A DNA stretch of 64,000 nt from Draconibacterium aestuarii (lineage in GTDB: Bacteria; Bacteroidota; Bacteroidia; Bacteroidales; Prolixibacteraceae), in the NCBI GenBank assembly GCA_026671195.1, contig JAPOHD010000013.1, forward strand, positions 124,001 to 188,000. The letters are read 5' to 3'. Shown here piece by piece: positions 1 to 8,030 of this stretch (position 1 is its first letter; each line of letters starts with the position of its first letter). The position numbers and the translations under genes are program-made. The notes under the pieces were generated by a model, which saw only the letters and a program-made list of their open reading frames with translations, did not search any database and was not told the origin of the DNA.

Positions 1-901
1 TCAATTTAAAATTCAGTTTTTTCCGGAGGGTTTCCGTTTCTCCCATCCTAAACATCTGCTGTAAGTTTTTATGGCGGTTTTTATTGTGCTGGCAAAAAAG
101 CTCAACACCTGCTTTGTAGTCACACCCGTTTAGCTGCCACAAATACAAATCAAAAATCCGGTCTTTCGGATAATCCTTTTCAAAGCGGCTTTTGCTGGTA
201 AAGTTTTCTATCAGCCACCACTTTAAACTGCGGTTCAGCCCCAAATCGTTAAAGCTCATAAAGTCGGCAGCTGCCAAACGTTCGTTCAGTTGCTCTACGG
301 TATAGTGACTAAAAACCGTTCGTTTCTGATCAATCAGAAAGGGTGCATCGGGGTACATCACATTTCCGTAAAGGCTTTTCATGGTGTAGCCAATATCATC
401 TTTGTAATTAAACTGCTCAACAATTTCAGGAAAATGGGTTTTATTAAAAATAATGGGAGTGTGGCAGTCAAAGTGTAAGGTTGTATAACCTTTGCGCTCC
501 AAAATTTCCTTGGTACGTTTTAACCGGCCTCTCCAAAAATTCAGCTTCCAGTAATCGGCATTAAAAGTGCACATGTCGCCTTTGTGTAGTGGAGGCACAT
601 CTTCAATATTCATCGGGTTCAATACCAGGTGATCGTCGTTTATAAACAAAAAGTCATCGCTCAGCCGTTTATCGTTGCAGGCAGCCAGCACTTTGGTAAT
701 AATATTCCCGTCGGCATTTAGTCCGGGTTCAAAAATATCTGCTGCCGGTATGTGTATTATGTTTTGCAAAAAAGCAGGGCACTGGCCAACCACAAACACT
801 TTGCCCACATTACGCAGGTTTTTTTCGATGCTTCTCAGGCTAAAACGTATCTCGTTATCGTTCCAGCCACTTCCGGTTCCCAGTACATAAACTATGTCCA
901 T
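1..901 (-). CDS. Stealth-like sugar-phosphate/glycosyl transferase, 3' end outside window
   Basis: The frame opens with ATG at 901 and stays open to base 1 (300 codons), so the C-terminus lies outside the window. The N-terminus begins MDIVYVLGTG and then has NEIRFSLRSIEKNL and DDFLFINDDHLVL. This pattern of a short beta strand, an 'RxSLRSIEKN' helix and an acidic 'NDD' site is typical of Stealth-type (CR2) capsule sugar-phosphate transferases and related phage transferases. The ATG overlaps the stop codon of the upstream gene by one base (TAATG), so the two are probably translationally coupled. It is the last visible gene of a four-gene surface-sugar block downstream of the capsid genes. Family is likely; donor and acceptor are unknown. 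A generic phage glycosyltransferase is the alternative. Confidence 0.6.
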   Translation of the reverse strand, partial: MDIVYVLGTGSGWNDNEIRFSLRSIEKNLRNVGKVFVVGQCPAFLQNIIHIPAADIFEPGLNADGNIITKVLAACNDKRLSDDFLFINDDHLVLNPMNIEDVPPLHKGDMCTFNADYWKLNFWRGRLKRTKEILERKGYTTLHFDCHTPIIFNKTHFPEIVEQFNYKDDIGYTMKSLYGNVMYPDAPFLIDQKRTVFSHYTVEQLNERLAAADFMSFNDLGLNRSLKWWLIENFTSKSRFEKDYPKDRIFDLYLWQLNGCDYKAGVELFCQHNKNRHKNLQQMFRMGETETLRKKLNFKL

Positions 902-1797
902 TACAGTGTTTTCCATAAGTCAATATATTTCTGAAAATTGGTAATGTAATTCACATTTTCAACTGCCCACTGGCGGTAATAAATTTGGTTGTTGTCGTTA
1001 TACAACTCCAGTTCGCGGGTAATAAACTGCGGTAATGCCGGTTGGTGGTTGCGGTAGCGCCCCGAAAAGTTACATTTTACATACTCGTCAATGTTTTGCG
1101 GAGTAACCATTCCATCGGCCAGTGTTTTTTTTATGTAGGGTCGATGATCGATCACTAAAACCGGTCTTCCACAGGCCAATGCTTCATAAGCTCCTCTGCC
1201 CAGCGATACAACCAAATCGTTTTGCCATATTTCTTTTTGTACTTCCCAAACCGGGTTCTTGTATTTGTTCAGGGTTTTAAACTGAATTCCTTTGCGGGTA
1301 AAAATGGCATGTAGCTGTTTGTTTAACACATCCGAGTGCGACAACGACAAAACCGATCGTATGCGCGGAGCCAAAACCGTACGATCTTTAAACCGGTTGG
1401 TATCAACGGCGTTTAGTATTACCTTAATCGGGCGGTTAAAACCAAGCAGGTTTACCAGGTGGTTTTTTACTTCTTCACTTATGGCAACATGTGCCTGTGC
1501 CCATTCGCTGGGTTGTTCCAGTTGTGGAAAAATACCATGGCAGGTTTGTATAATTGGTCCGCGGTTAACACAATGTTTTATGGTGCTGTTGTGGTTGGCC
1601 AAAATCAAATCGTAACTATCCGATAATTGTTGCTTTACTCCAAAATCTTTTTCAATGCGCTCGCTTACTATGCCTGCATGATTGGTAAACAAATCAACAT
1701 CAAACCCAAATTCTTTGGCGGCTTTTACCAGTGTATAGGTAAAAGTTTCGCTGCCGCCGAGTTTTTTCAGCCAGTGGTTAGTTATCAGTAGTTTCAT
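901..1797 (-). CDS. Glycosyltransferase, GT4/GT-B type
   Basis: 298 residues. The N-terminus MKLLITNHWLKKLGGSETFTY is the donor-independent start of GT-B retaining transferases (a GG-S/E-x loop after the first strand). Further on there is a VILNAVDTNRF segment, typical of the linker before the second Rossmann domain, and GRGAYEALACGRPVLVID, the conserved E-A-x-(A/S)-CGxPV donor-site region of the GT4 family. It would transfer a nucleotide-activated sugar in the cytoplasm. It overlaps the methyltransferase gene upstream by 4 bases (ATGA) and the next gene by 1 base, so it is part of one operon. Its place beside phage structural genes suggests modification of a virion protein or of the host surface; that is inference. 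Confidence 0.75.
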   Translation of the reverse strand: MKLLITNHWLKKLGGSETFTYTLVKAAKEFGFDVDLFTNHAGIVSERIEKDFGVKQQLSDSYDLILANHNSTIKHCVNRGPIIQTCHGIFPQLEQPSEWAQAHVAISEEVKNHLVNLLGFNRPIKVILNAVDTNRFKDRTVLAPRIRSVLSLSHSDVLNKQLHAIFTRKGIQFKTLNKYKNPVWEVQKEIWQNDLVVSLGRGAYEALACGRPVLVIDHRPYIKKTLADGMVTPQNIDEYVKCNFSGRYRNHQPALPQFITRELELYNDNNQIYYRQWAVENVNYITNFQKYIDLWKTL

Positions 1798-2426
1798 AAA
1801 TGAGCTATTAATATATATTCGTTCAGCATATTATAATCAACATCAGGATTTTGGTAGGTTGCTAAATTTGCCGGATAAACAGCAACACTTGAAAAATTTC
1901 GGGCGATATGCATAATTTCATCAAGAGAAAATTTATGAACGAATTTTGTTTCCTTATATATTTTACTTTCCACCCGAGGAAATTGAATAATTGCAATACC
2001 ATCGGCTTTTAATAAGCTATGGATATGCTTTATAATAAGATCAATATTTTCGGAAGAATTATGTTGCATCACCATTAAGCAATAAATAACATCGGCAATT
2101 TCACTCTTGTCTGTAAATTTCTCGGTAGTTGCAAACGTTATATTGTCACAACCAACACAATACGAAATTGCTCGATCTAAAAAGACAGAGCAAACATCTA
2201 AACCGTATGCATGCTTAAATGCAGGTGCAACATGTTTTAAAACTCTGCCTATTCCGCAACCATAGTCCAAAACTGTCTTTTGCTTATCACCAAAAGGAAT
2301 TACAAGTTCAGCTTGTAAGTATCCCGAATCATGGAATTCCTTAGCAGTTTTCCCAGGGAGTATGTATTCCATCCAATTTTCCTGTTTGGCCTTTTTGTTC
2401 CAAAATGCCAGATCATCCGTAATCAT
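1794..2426 (-). CDS. Class I SAM-dependent methyltransferase
   Basis: 210 residues. A clear motif I, LDYGCGIGRVLKHV, sits near residue 54 and is followed by YGLDVC (motif II acidic residue), then a motif-IV-like stretch IADVIYCLMVMQHN. This is the Rossmann-fold methyltransferase of the Methyltransf_11/25 type. The substrate cannot be read from the sequence. Since it lies between glycosyltransferase genes and overlaps one of them by 4 bases, a sugar or glycolipid/glycoprotein acceptor is plausible. Base composition is more A+T rich than its neighbours by eye, which fits a separately acquired cassette gene. Confidence 0.75.
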   Translation of the reverse strand: MITDDLAFWNKKAKQENWMEYILPGKTAKEFHDSGYLQAELVIPFGDKQKTVLDYGCGIGRVLKHVAPAFKHAYGLDVCSVFLDRAISYCVGCDNITFATTEKFTDKSEIADVIYCLMVMQHNSSENIDLIIKHIHSLLKADGIAIIQFPRVESKIYKETKFVHKFSLDEIMHIARNFSSVAVYPANLATYQNPDVDYNMLNEYILIAHL

Positions 2427-2427
2427 A

Positions 2428-2985
2428 TTAGGTTAAGTGTTTATCGTTACTAAATCCTTCTTTCAATCGCAGGTAATGAAAAATGTACATGCCCCGCATC
2501 AACCGTATTTTCAGTCCGGCATGTATTATGGCATTGCTTATTTTGGTGTCTACTCCCAGTATTCGCTTATCCTGTTTTTGTACCATACGCATCACCTCGG
2601 GGCGTATTTGCAACCAGGTTCTTTTGCGCATTACCAGTAAATGGCCTGCAACACGGCGGTTAACTTCTTTTACCTGCCCGTGTAATTCGTTGTAAATGGT
2701 TTCGGCTTGCTGGCGGTGGTAAAGTATATCGGGGTTGTCCATTTCAGTTCCGCGGCGCACTTGTAATTGGTAATGGCAACGGCTGGCATAACAGGTAAAT
2801 AACCCGGTGTCGGGGTAACGGTCGGTGTACGTTTTTACCTGGTGCCCAAAGTCAGGAAGTAAAAAAGCGGTATCGCCATCCAAAAAACAAACCCAGTCGT
2901 TTTCGTCTTCTACCAGATCCATGTAACTGTCCATGGCATCAAACAGGCGCTTTGTATAACTATATGGAGTAAAAAACCAAATCAT
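2428..2985 (-). CDS. GT-A-like glycosyltransferase with DGD motif
   Basis: 185 residues. It contains the sequence WVCFLDGDTAFLLPDF, a DxD-type metal/nucleotide-sugar site after a hydrophobic strand, as in GT-A folds, and later a GVDTKISNAIIHAGL segment that looks like the acceptor-side helix. It is shorter than usual GT-A enzymes (220-280 residues) and starts directly at the strand-rich part, so the true N-terminus could be degraded; no upstream in-frame start was seen. One base separates it from the methyltransferase. A terminator for the capsid-side transcript lies just upstream (3031-3064), so this four-gene block may have its own promoter. Confidence 0.55.
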   Translation of the reverse strand: MIWFFTPYSYTKRLFDAMDSYMDLVEDENDWVCFLDGDTAFLLPDFGHQVKTYTDRYPDTGLFTCYASRCHYQLQVRRGTEMDNPDILYHRQQAETIYNELHGQVKEVNRRVAGHLLVMRKRTWLQIRPEVMRMVQKQDKRILGVDTKISNAIIHAGLKIRLMRGMYIFHYLRLKEGFSNDKHLT

Positions 2986-3030
2986 GCCTGCAATTTATCG
3001 GGCAGAATATTAGGCAGAAAGGACACATAA

Positions 3031-3064
3031 AAAAAAGCATCCCGACCTTTGTCGCGATGCTTTT
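3031..3064 (-). terminator. Intrinsic terminator after the capsid-side genes
   Basis: The ten-base arms GCATCGCGAC and GTCGGGATGC pair with one mismatch around a four-base loop. On the minus strand the stem is followed by a run of eight T. On plus it is followed by TTTT, so it may act in both directions. It closes the transcript that includes the capsid gene and separates it from the glycosyltransferase block. Confidence 0.7.
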
Positions 3065-3099
3065 GTAGTTATGACTCAATATTTCAAAAAAACAGAAAA

Positions 3100-3327
3100 C
3101 TAATTCTTTTTTCGGCTACGTGGAGCCCGTTTATTTTTTGTAGTTGTTTTGCCGTATAACTTTTCGCGGCCTTCGTCGGTAATTTGTAAATACCTGCAGT
3201 CGTTTTCAAACAACTTCTGGCACAAATCAACACTTAATGTTGGGTCGCTAAAATCAACGGTTCCGGTGCCTTGTATAATTACAGGCCCCGGTACAATGTT
3301 CACTACTTTAAAATACTTTGTCCACAT
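3100..3327 (-). CDS. Small basic-tailed phage structural-region protein
   Basis: 75 residues. It has a beta-rich N-terminal half (KVVNIVPGPVIIQGTGTVDFS) and a strongly basic C-terminal tail ending KRAPRSRKKN. No family is recognised. It lies 12 bases after the tail/decoration-type gene and is followed by a terminator, so it is the last gene of the capsid transcript. In this position phages often carry a head-completion or head-tail connector protein, and the basic tail would suit contact with DNA; both points are guesses from position. It is intact with no oddities. Confidence 0.55.
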   Translation of the reverse strand: MWTKYFKVVNIVPGPVIIQGTGTVDFSDPTLSVDLCQKLFENDCRYLQITDEGREKLYGKTTTKNKRAPRSRKKN

Positions 3328-3338
3328 AACTCAAAATA

Positions 3339-3887
3339 TTAAACGCTGGCTGCTGGTGTTAAAGGAATATCTCCTTCGTATGCATACAGGTTCGCTGTTT
3401 TGTAAACAAACTCCATGCTAATACCACGGCGGCCTGCGGTTTCTTTGCTGGTTCCGCTTCCGTCTGGTGCACCGGCATAAGTGGCAGGGCGGGTATCATC
3501 ACCCATAAGATAATACTGCCCGTCGTTGTCTTTTACAATAAACACCAGGTTCTCGTTTTTCGCCCAGTTCATAAAACCAAGTATCTTGGCTTTTAATCCA
3601 GGGTTGTAAAAACGCAGGTGAGTAACAAAGCTCTTACCATCGGTTTCACCAACTGGTTCTATTTCAAACTCACCGGTGTCGTCGGTAATGTAAATGCTGC
3701 GCATTTGTTTTCCGGCTTTCATGGCAATGCTTCCGGTTAATACACCATTTTCTTCAATGGTGGCCGGAGTTGCTGGTACGGTCGGAAAAGTTGCAACATC
3801 TTCCCATGCACAATAGTAACAAATCTGGGCTATACCACCCATGTTTTGTCCATTGGTCAAATTCTTATCAATATCCGTGAATTCCAT
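3339..3887 (-). CDS. Phage tail-tube or capsid-decoration-like protein, copy 1
   Basis: 182 residues, no signal peptide, beta-rich. It starts with NGQNMGGIAQICYYCAWEDV and ends with an R-G-x-x-x-x-F strand pair. It is visibly related to the protein at 6437-6889. Both have an N-terminal N-x-GG-(I/L) turn, a central block of mixed polar strands, a hydrophobic strand followed by (V)KDNDGQ/(F)KDGNGK, a G-(D/S)-(D/S) turn before (R/Q)P, and (R)RGISMEFVY/RAGYTFSFVG near the end. Duplicated beta-sandwich proteins flanking a capsid module fit tail-tube or decoration proteins of siphophages. No database family can be named with certainty. It is separated from the capsid gene by a strong RNA hairpin. 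Confidence 0.55.
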   Translation of the reverse strand: MEFTDIDKNLTNGQNMGGIAQICYYCAWEDVATFPTVPATPATIEENGVLTGSIAMKAGKQMRSIYITDDTGEFEIEPVGETDGKSFVTHLRFYNPGLKAKILGFMNWAKNENLVFIVKDNDGQYYLMGDDTRPATYAGAPDGSGTSKETAGRRGISMEFVYKTANLYAYEGDIPLTPAASV

Positions 3888-3916
3888 AATATATCCTTTC
3901 GTTTAAAAGTGAATAG

Positions 3917-3949
3917 GAATACCAGGTAGCACAAAACTACCCGGCATTC
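3917..3949 (-). promoter_or_regulatory. RNA hairpin between the capsid and tail-like genes
   Basis: On the minus-strand RNA, GAAUGCCGGGUAG and CUACCUGGUAUUC pair over 13 bases (two G-U pairs) around a seven-base loop. It is followed by CTTTTAAACG, a poor U tract. It may be a leaky terminator or a processing site that sets the capsid-to-downstream expression ratio. Confidence 0.45.
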
Positions 3950-3960
3950 ACAGTTATTTT

Positions 3961-4926
3961 TTAGGCCGATGCCGATCCGGTGGCGGCTTTGTTAGTCCAA
4001 ACAATTTGGTCAATACCAAAACCTAAACCTTCGCTCCAGTCGCCCATAACGGCTACTGCACGTTTGGCTTCTTCCATTTTGAAGTTGTTTTTGGTAAGCG
4101 TTGCAGGCGAAATGTGCAGGAAGTTCTGTTTTGGAGTACAGAAAATATCATCTGTTCCAACCATACTTGCCAAAGGCACTACATCAAGTGGAGTAAAATC
4201 AATACGCGAGTCAATCTGTGCATCCGAAGTTTTTTGGTAAAAACCCTGGGCACGTTTGTCTTGCATGTATTTTTTGTACCATTTCCGGCTCATAAATACA
4301 TTCATTTTAATTCCTTGGTAAACCTCAGCAATGCTGTCGGTAAACAATTCCACCTGGTCGAAAATAGTTGAAGGATCCAATGCCTCAATATCAACGTAGT
4401 TCATGGTTCCGGCATCAACTCCGTCTTGCAACAGTTTTTTAACACCAACCATACTGGTTCCGTTTGCACCTGCTGTACCAGCTTCAGGAGCAGCATAAAC
4501 ACCATTATAGTATTCATTCAGTTCCATGTCCTGATCGATTTGGTTTTTGTAGTAGTTTTCTACCAACCATTTTACAAACGGCCAATCTTTACGGTTCACG
4601 TTATTGGCGGTTAAAAAACCTAACCAAGTGGCATAAAGCTCGTCGGGCATAAACTCGTCGTCAATTTTAAAACGGTACTGACGAATTTCTTTCGGAACAA
4701 TTGCAACTCCACCTTTTTGGGTGAATGCTTTTTGGAAGGGTTGCACCAACGACTGGAATGTTGCGTTGGCTAAACGGAAAATAGTATCGTCCGTTTTAAT
4801 GGGTGTGGCAAAATTTACAATTTCGCGACCCTGAGAGAGCTGCTGCAGAATACGTTTTTTATTCTGGCCGGCGTCAATGTAATAGGCGCCATACTCTTGT
4901 ACTACTTGTGTGGTTGTAATAGCCAT
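3961..4926 (-). CDS. Major capsid protein
   Basis: 321 residues. It directly follows the protease-scaffold gene in the transcript (16 bases apart), the usual order of protease, scaffold and capsid in tailed phages. The sequence has HK97-like traits: a helical N-arm (QEYGAYYIDAGQNKKRILQQL), a glycine/alanine-rich P-loop-like stretch (APEAGTAGANGTSMVGVKKLL), a long spine-helix region (STIFDQVELFTDSIAEVYQGI), then a conserved MSRKWYKKYMQDKR helix and a C-terminal MGDWSEGLGFGID strand. The short length relative to lambda-like capsid precursors fits the presence of a separate scaffold. I am fairly sure of the role from content and context; the exact family needs a profile search. Confidence 0.75.
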   Translation of the reverse strand: MAITTTQVVQEYGAYYIDAGQNKKRILQQLSQGREIVNFATPIKTDDTIFRLANATFQSLVQPFQKAFTQKGGVAIVPKEIRQYRFKIDDEFMPDELYATWLGFLTANNVNRKDWPFVKWLVENYYKNQIDQDMELNEYYNGVYAAPEAGTAGANGTSMVGVKKLLQDGVDAGTMNYVDIEALDPSTIFDQVELFTDSIAEVYQGIKMNVFMSRKWYKKYMQDKRAQGFYQKTSDAQIDSRIDFTPLDVVPLASMVGTDDIFCTPKQNFLHISPATLTKNNFKMEEAKRAVAVMGDWSEGLGFGIDQIVWTNKAATGSASA

Positions 4927-4942
4927 AATATAAATTGATTGA

Positions 4943-6334
4943 TTAAAGATTTTGGTCTACTGCCTGGTTGTGTGGCAAACTGTCAATGGTATCCCAGTCT
5001 TCTTCGGCTGTTACGCTTGCGTTAGGATCTTCATTGTCTAAATTACCTTCCGGTTTGGCACCTGGTTGGGCGGCCAGTAAAGTACGAATGGCTTCTGCTT
5101 TGGCTTCGGGAGTTTCGGCAGATGCAATGGTTTCGTCAATAGAGTCAAATGCCGAAGTAGCATTCGAAAGTTCGGTACGGGCTGTGTCGCGCTCTTCAAT
5201 GGCGGTGTCACGCTCGCTGGCTGCAGTGTCGCGTTCGCCAAATGCTGCATCCCTTTCGGTTTCTGCATCTAAACGAGCTGCTGCAACTGCCTGTTCGTTT
5301 TCACTTAAAGCGCCTTCTACAAGTTCCAGCTGCTCTTCGTTCAAACTCACTTGTTCGTCTTGAGATTCAAGCGTGTTAACGCCTAAAACTCCGTTGAGCT
5401 TTTCAAATTGTTTCATAGAATTTTTATTGTTTGAATTATTGGAATTCGAATCGTCGTCTTCTTCTTCAGGATGAGCTAAGGCATAAGCTCTCGAAACGGC
5501 AGAGGAAAGTGTGCCAATTGAATCAACAAAAACACCCATCACATCGCGGGCAAAAAATACCTTTCCTGTAAGGTGCTGGTCTTCCACTTCCGGACAATTG
5601 TTTTTTATGGTATTCATAAATTTCTCATCCAGCGGATCCAGCACTTCTTTTATGTAAGCCTCATATTTTCCTGCACGAAGATCTTCCCACATTTTTACTT
5701 TTTCGGGGCTGGTACTGGCTGTTATGGTGTGGAATTTTACTCCTTGTTCTTCCCAGTAGGGTTGAATGTCCATAAAACTCATTAACACACCTACGCTTCC
5801 AATTTCGTCGGTATCTGTACTGGCAATGGTTTCATCAGTACTCGAACCAATCCAAAGGGCTGCGCTGGCCATTAGTCCGTCAACAAAGGTTACTATTGGC
5901 TTTTTGGTGTTTCTTACAATGTTGGCAAGGGTTTCTGTTCCGTCAACTGTTCCTCCCGGAGAATCTACGTGCAACACTATTGCATCAATATTATGATGAC
6001 TGTCGGCAGCTTCAATAATTTGCCCGATACTGGCCATTCCCAATCCACCGCACCATTGGTCTTCTTTCATTAAAGCACCAAAAAGTTTTATTACGGCTAC
6101 CGATCCGGGCTGGGCCATATCAAAACCTCTGTACCACGAATAACGTGCAGTGCCTGGTTCTTTCCCCGAAACGGCAAAGGCGGTCATCTCGTCGGGTTCT
6201 ATTTTACTTTCCGAATTAAATTGAGATTCCTTATTGATTATGGAGGCAATAATTGAACCTTGCGAAGCTGCAAAGTTGTAATCGAGCAACCATTTGCCTT
6301 TTAATATCGATGAGAGTAGTTGTATTGAATGCAT
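4943..6334 (-). CDS. S49-type prohead protease fused to a C-terminal scaffold
   Basis: The frame extends to 6367, but MHSIQLLSS at 6334 is the better start because a terminator ends just upstream. Numbered from the long start, the ClpP/SppA-like fold shows VLHVDSPGGT (134-140), the nucleophile Ser168 in GLMASAALW, and a GSVGVL strand (190-195). A Lys near 223 (SPEK) lies at the distance expected for the S49 Ser-Lys dyad. From about 300 the protein becomes acidic and low-complexity (EEEDDDSNSN), then an Ala/Glu/Asp-rich helical region runs to the end. This is the lambda gpC/Nu3 plan: protease plus scaffold, with an internal start at Met318. It would mature the capsid shell. Confidence 0.8.
   Translation of the reverse strand: MHSIQLLSSILKGKWLLDYNFAASQGSIIASIINKESQFNSESKIEPDEMTAFAVSGKEPGTARYSWYRGFDMAQPGSVAVIKLFGALMKEDQWCGGLGMASIGQIIEAADSHHNIDAIVLHVDSPGGTVDGTETLANIVRNTKKPIVTFVDGLMASAALWIGSSTDETIASTDTDEIGSVGVLMSFMDIQPYWEEQGVKFHTITASTSPEKVKMWEDLRAGKYEAYIKEVLDPLDEKFMNTIKNNCPEVEDQHLTGKVFFARDVMGVFVDSIGTLSSAVSRAYALAHPEEEDDDSNSNNSNNKNSMKQFEKLNGVLGVNTLESQDEQVSLNEEQLELVEGALSENEQAVAAARLDAETERDAAFGERDTAASERDTAIEERDTARTELSNATSAFDSIDETIASAETPEAKAEAIRTLLAAQPGAKPEGNLDNEDPNASVTAEEDWDTIDSLPHNQAVDQNL
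5401..5416 (-). promoter_or_regulatory. Probable nested translation start for a free scaffold protein
   Basis: Inside the protease-scaffold frame the minus strand reads ATGAAACAATTTGAAA, exactly where the acidic linker ends (MKQFEKLNGV, Met318 of the long frame). The same NTG-AAA-CWA-TTT-GAA string stands in front of six small genes between 12.8 and 14.6 kb. A separate start here would make a scaffold of about 157 residues, as Nu3 is made within lambda gene C. Confidence 0.45.
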
Positions 6335-6369
6335 ATTAATTCGCTCTTTTACAAGCAAATTAACCATAC

Positions 6370-6401
6370 AAAAAAGGCGGTTTCAAGGACAGAAACCGCC
6401 T
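6370..6401 (-). terminator. Terminator just upstream of the protease gene
   Basis: A perfect ten-base stem (AGGCGGTTTC with GAAACCGCCT, seven-base loop) is followed on the minus strand by six T, ending 3 bases before the longest possible start of the protease frame. Transcription from the genes at 6.4-7.4 kb should stop here, so the protease-capsid block needs its own promoter or read-through. Confidence 0.75.
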
Positions 6402-6436
6402 GTAATAGCTGATTTTATGGGGTTTTCAATAAAAAA

Positions 6437-6889
6437 TTAAAAAGGGTTGTCTACAAATTGTGCGCGTTCGGTTGTTTCGCCAACAAACGAAAATGTGTAA
6501 CCGGCCCGCCCGGTTGTATCTCTTCCGCTGTTTCTTTCCGGATGCACAGACAATGGTTGAGACGAACTACCTGCAGCTTTTAATTTACCATTGCCGTCTT
6601 TAAATAGTATTACCCATTTCCGGCGTTCTATATATTCAATGGACGTAAGGTTGCTTTCGGTGTCGCCGGGCGAAAATCCACTTACTACTGTTTTATAATA
6701 CTTTCCGGCATCACTCTGCTGCTGTGGTTCGTTAAATTCCATGCTTTCGGGTGTACAATAAATTTCGTACACATTGGTGGTATCCGAAATGCTTACACTC
6801 GTCCCATTGCGCGAATACACTTCTTTGGGTACTGCCCAAAGTTTTGTGAGTCCTCCAAGGTTATCCCCGGGCTTATTAATTGTTTTCAT
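6437..6889 (-). CDS. Phage tail-tube or capsid-decoration-like protein, copy 2
   Basis: 150 residues. It is related to the protein at 3339-3887 (182 residues): N-terminal GDNLGGLTKLWAV matching GQNMGGIAQICYY, the pair WVILFKDGNGKLKAAG / LVFIVKDNDGQYYLMG, and GRAGYTFSFVG / GRRGISMEFVY near the C-terminus. It is shorter in the middle. The start overlaps the previous gene by 14 bases. A terminator follows 36 bases after the stop, so this gene and the one before it form a two-gene unit ahead of the protease. The role is inferred from fold-like pattern and location. Confidence 0.5.
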   Translation of the reverse strand: MKTINKPGDNLGGLTKLWAVPKEVYSRNGTSVSISDTTNVYEIYCTPESMEFNEPQQQSDAGKYYKTVVSGFSPGDTESNLTSIEYIERRKWVILFKDGNGKLKAAGSSSQPLSVHPERNSGRDTTGRAGYTFSFVGETTERAQFVDNPF

Positions 6890-7442
6890 AGGCTTTTATC
6901 ATTGTTTTACTAATTGTCCCTAAACTGTACAGGTTGCGCACAATTATATTTTCAATTTTTTGGAAAATCTCATTATCAAAATCTACTACTTCAACACTGC
7001 CGTTGCGGTAAAAGTCTTTCTTTATGGTCTGGTAACTCCAGGTGTCTTCATCAAAATCAAAACGGTCCTGAAATTTATTAATGCTGGTTTTTATCGGAAG
7101 GCCTATTCCATGATACACGCCAACCACATTGCGCATTAATATTTTTGCCTTCTCTTCAAAGTATTTACCAAAGGCTACAGTATCGGTACGGGTTAGCTCC
7201 CAGCCATACCGGTAAAAATCGTGCTCCGAAATTACAACCTCTACCAGTTCTGTGTAAGTACAAATCTGGTCGGGGTATTGCTTGTCGCGGCTGGTGTCGG
7301 GTTTACTTAAAAGTTTCTGAATAAATTTGTGCGAGGCCGGATCCTCCGAGAAGTTAATCGGGTATCCAAAGTTCATCTCTAAAAAACGGCGCACGTAAGG
7401 TTTTACCTGCACGTGCACAAAAAATTTCGGAGCTTGTTTCAT
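6876..7442 (-). CDS. Phage protein of unknown function, structural-region leader
   Basis: 188 residues, cytoplasmic, mixed alpha/beta, with many aromatic and charged residues (VQVKPYVRRFLEMNFGYPINF; YRYGWELTRTDTVAFGKYFEEKAKILMRN). No family recognised. Its last third (WSYQTIKKDFYRNG ... IFQKIENIIVRNLYSLGTISK) could be a helix-turn-helix, which would fit a late-gene activator at the head of the structural block, but this is weak. It overlaps the next gene by 14 bases, so the two are coupled. It is preceded by a 680-base non-coding stretch with direct repeats. Confidence 0.5.
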   Translation of the reverse strand: MKQAPKFFVHVQVKPYVRRFLEMNFGYPINFSEDPASHKFIQKLLSKPDTSRDKQYPDQICTYTELVEVVISEHDFYRYGWELTRTDTVAFGKYFEEKAKILMRNVVGVYHGIGLPIKTSINKFQDRFDFDEDTWSYQTIKKDFYRNGSVEVVDFDNEIFQKIENIIVRNLYSLGTISKTMIKAYENN

Positions 7443-7613
7443 TCTACTTCTAATTGAAACATGCTGCCGGTACCAAACTAACCCTGTAAAAATAACATAA
7501 ACCGGGTTCCTTTAAAATTACAAATCACTATATTTATCAATAATCAGGTGTTTATAGTTCATAGCACAAAAAAAAATCAAAATTTCTTATTTACCCTACA
7601 TTTTGACTGCTTC

Positions 7614-7830
7614 GGTTACTTCGCTTACTTCGCTGCTTGCAACCGCCATAATGTCAGTTAATTAAACTGCTTTCAATCTGTTACAACAGTGTAGTAATTT
7701 CTTTCAAAAAAAAGTAAGCGAAGTAAGAAAAAGTAACCTGTAGTTATTTTAATAAGTAGCTTTTGCTTTTGTAATTTATTAGTATCTAGTAATTTATAAA
7801 GAAAAAAGTAAGCGAAGTAAGAAAAGTAAG
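7614..7830. repeat. Iteron-like repeats AAGTAAGCGAAGTAAG, three copies
   Basis: Copy 1 (7614-7634) is inverted: GGTTACTTCGCTTACTTCGCT. Copies 2 (7712-7738) and 3 (7805-7830) are direct, each AAGTAAGCGAAGTAAGAAAA with further AAGTAA units after it. The unit itself repeats GTAAG, so each copy is a small tandem array. Spacing between copies 2 and 3 is 93 bases. This looks like a protein-binding array such as an origin iteron or an operator. Confidence 0.55.
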
Positions 7831-7914
7831 TAATTTAACCTGAGAATTTCTGTTTTATTTTATTTTCTCCCTTTAACGTTTAATTCAAGGCTTCAGGCCG
7901 CCGAATTTTTTTAA

Positions 7915-8030
7915 GGGGGTGGAAGGGGGTAAAGAAAAAAAGAGGTTATAATCCATTTTCGAAACTAAAAGTTTAGTTATAGGTTTTTACAACTTTGCCG
8001 GGTTTCTTGTGCGGGGGTGGAAGGGGGGAA
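7915..8030 (+). repeat. Paired G-rich direct repeats
   Basis: GGGGGTGGAAGGGGG occurs at 7915-7929 and again at 8013-8027, 98 bases apart, each followed by a purine-rich tail (TAAAGAAAAAAAG; GGAAGAATAAAAA). The minus strand, which carries the transcripts, is C/T-rich here. Could fold as a quadruplex between copies or bind a protein. Confidence 0.5.
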
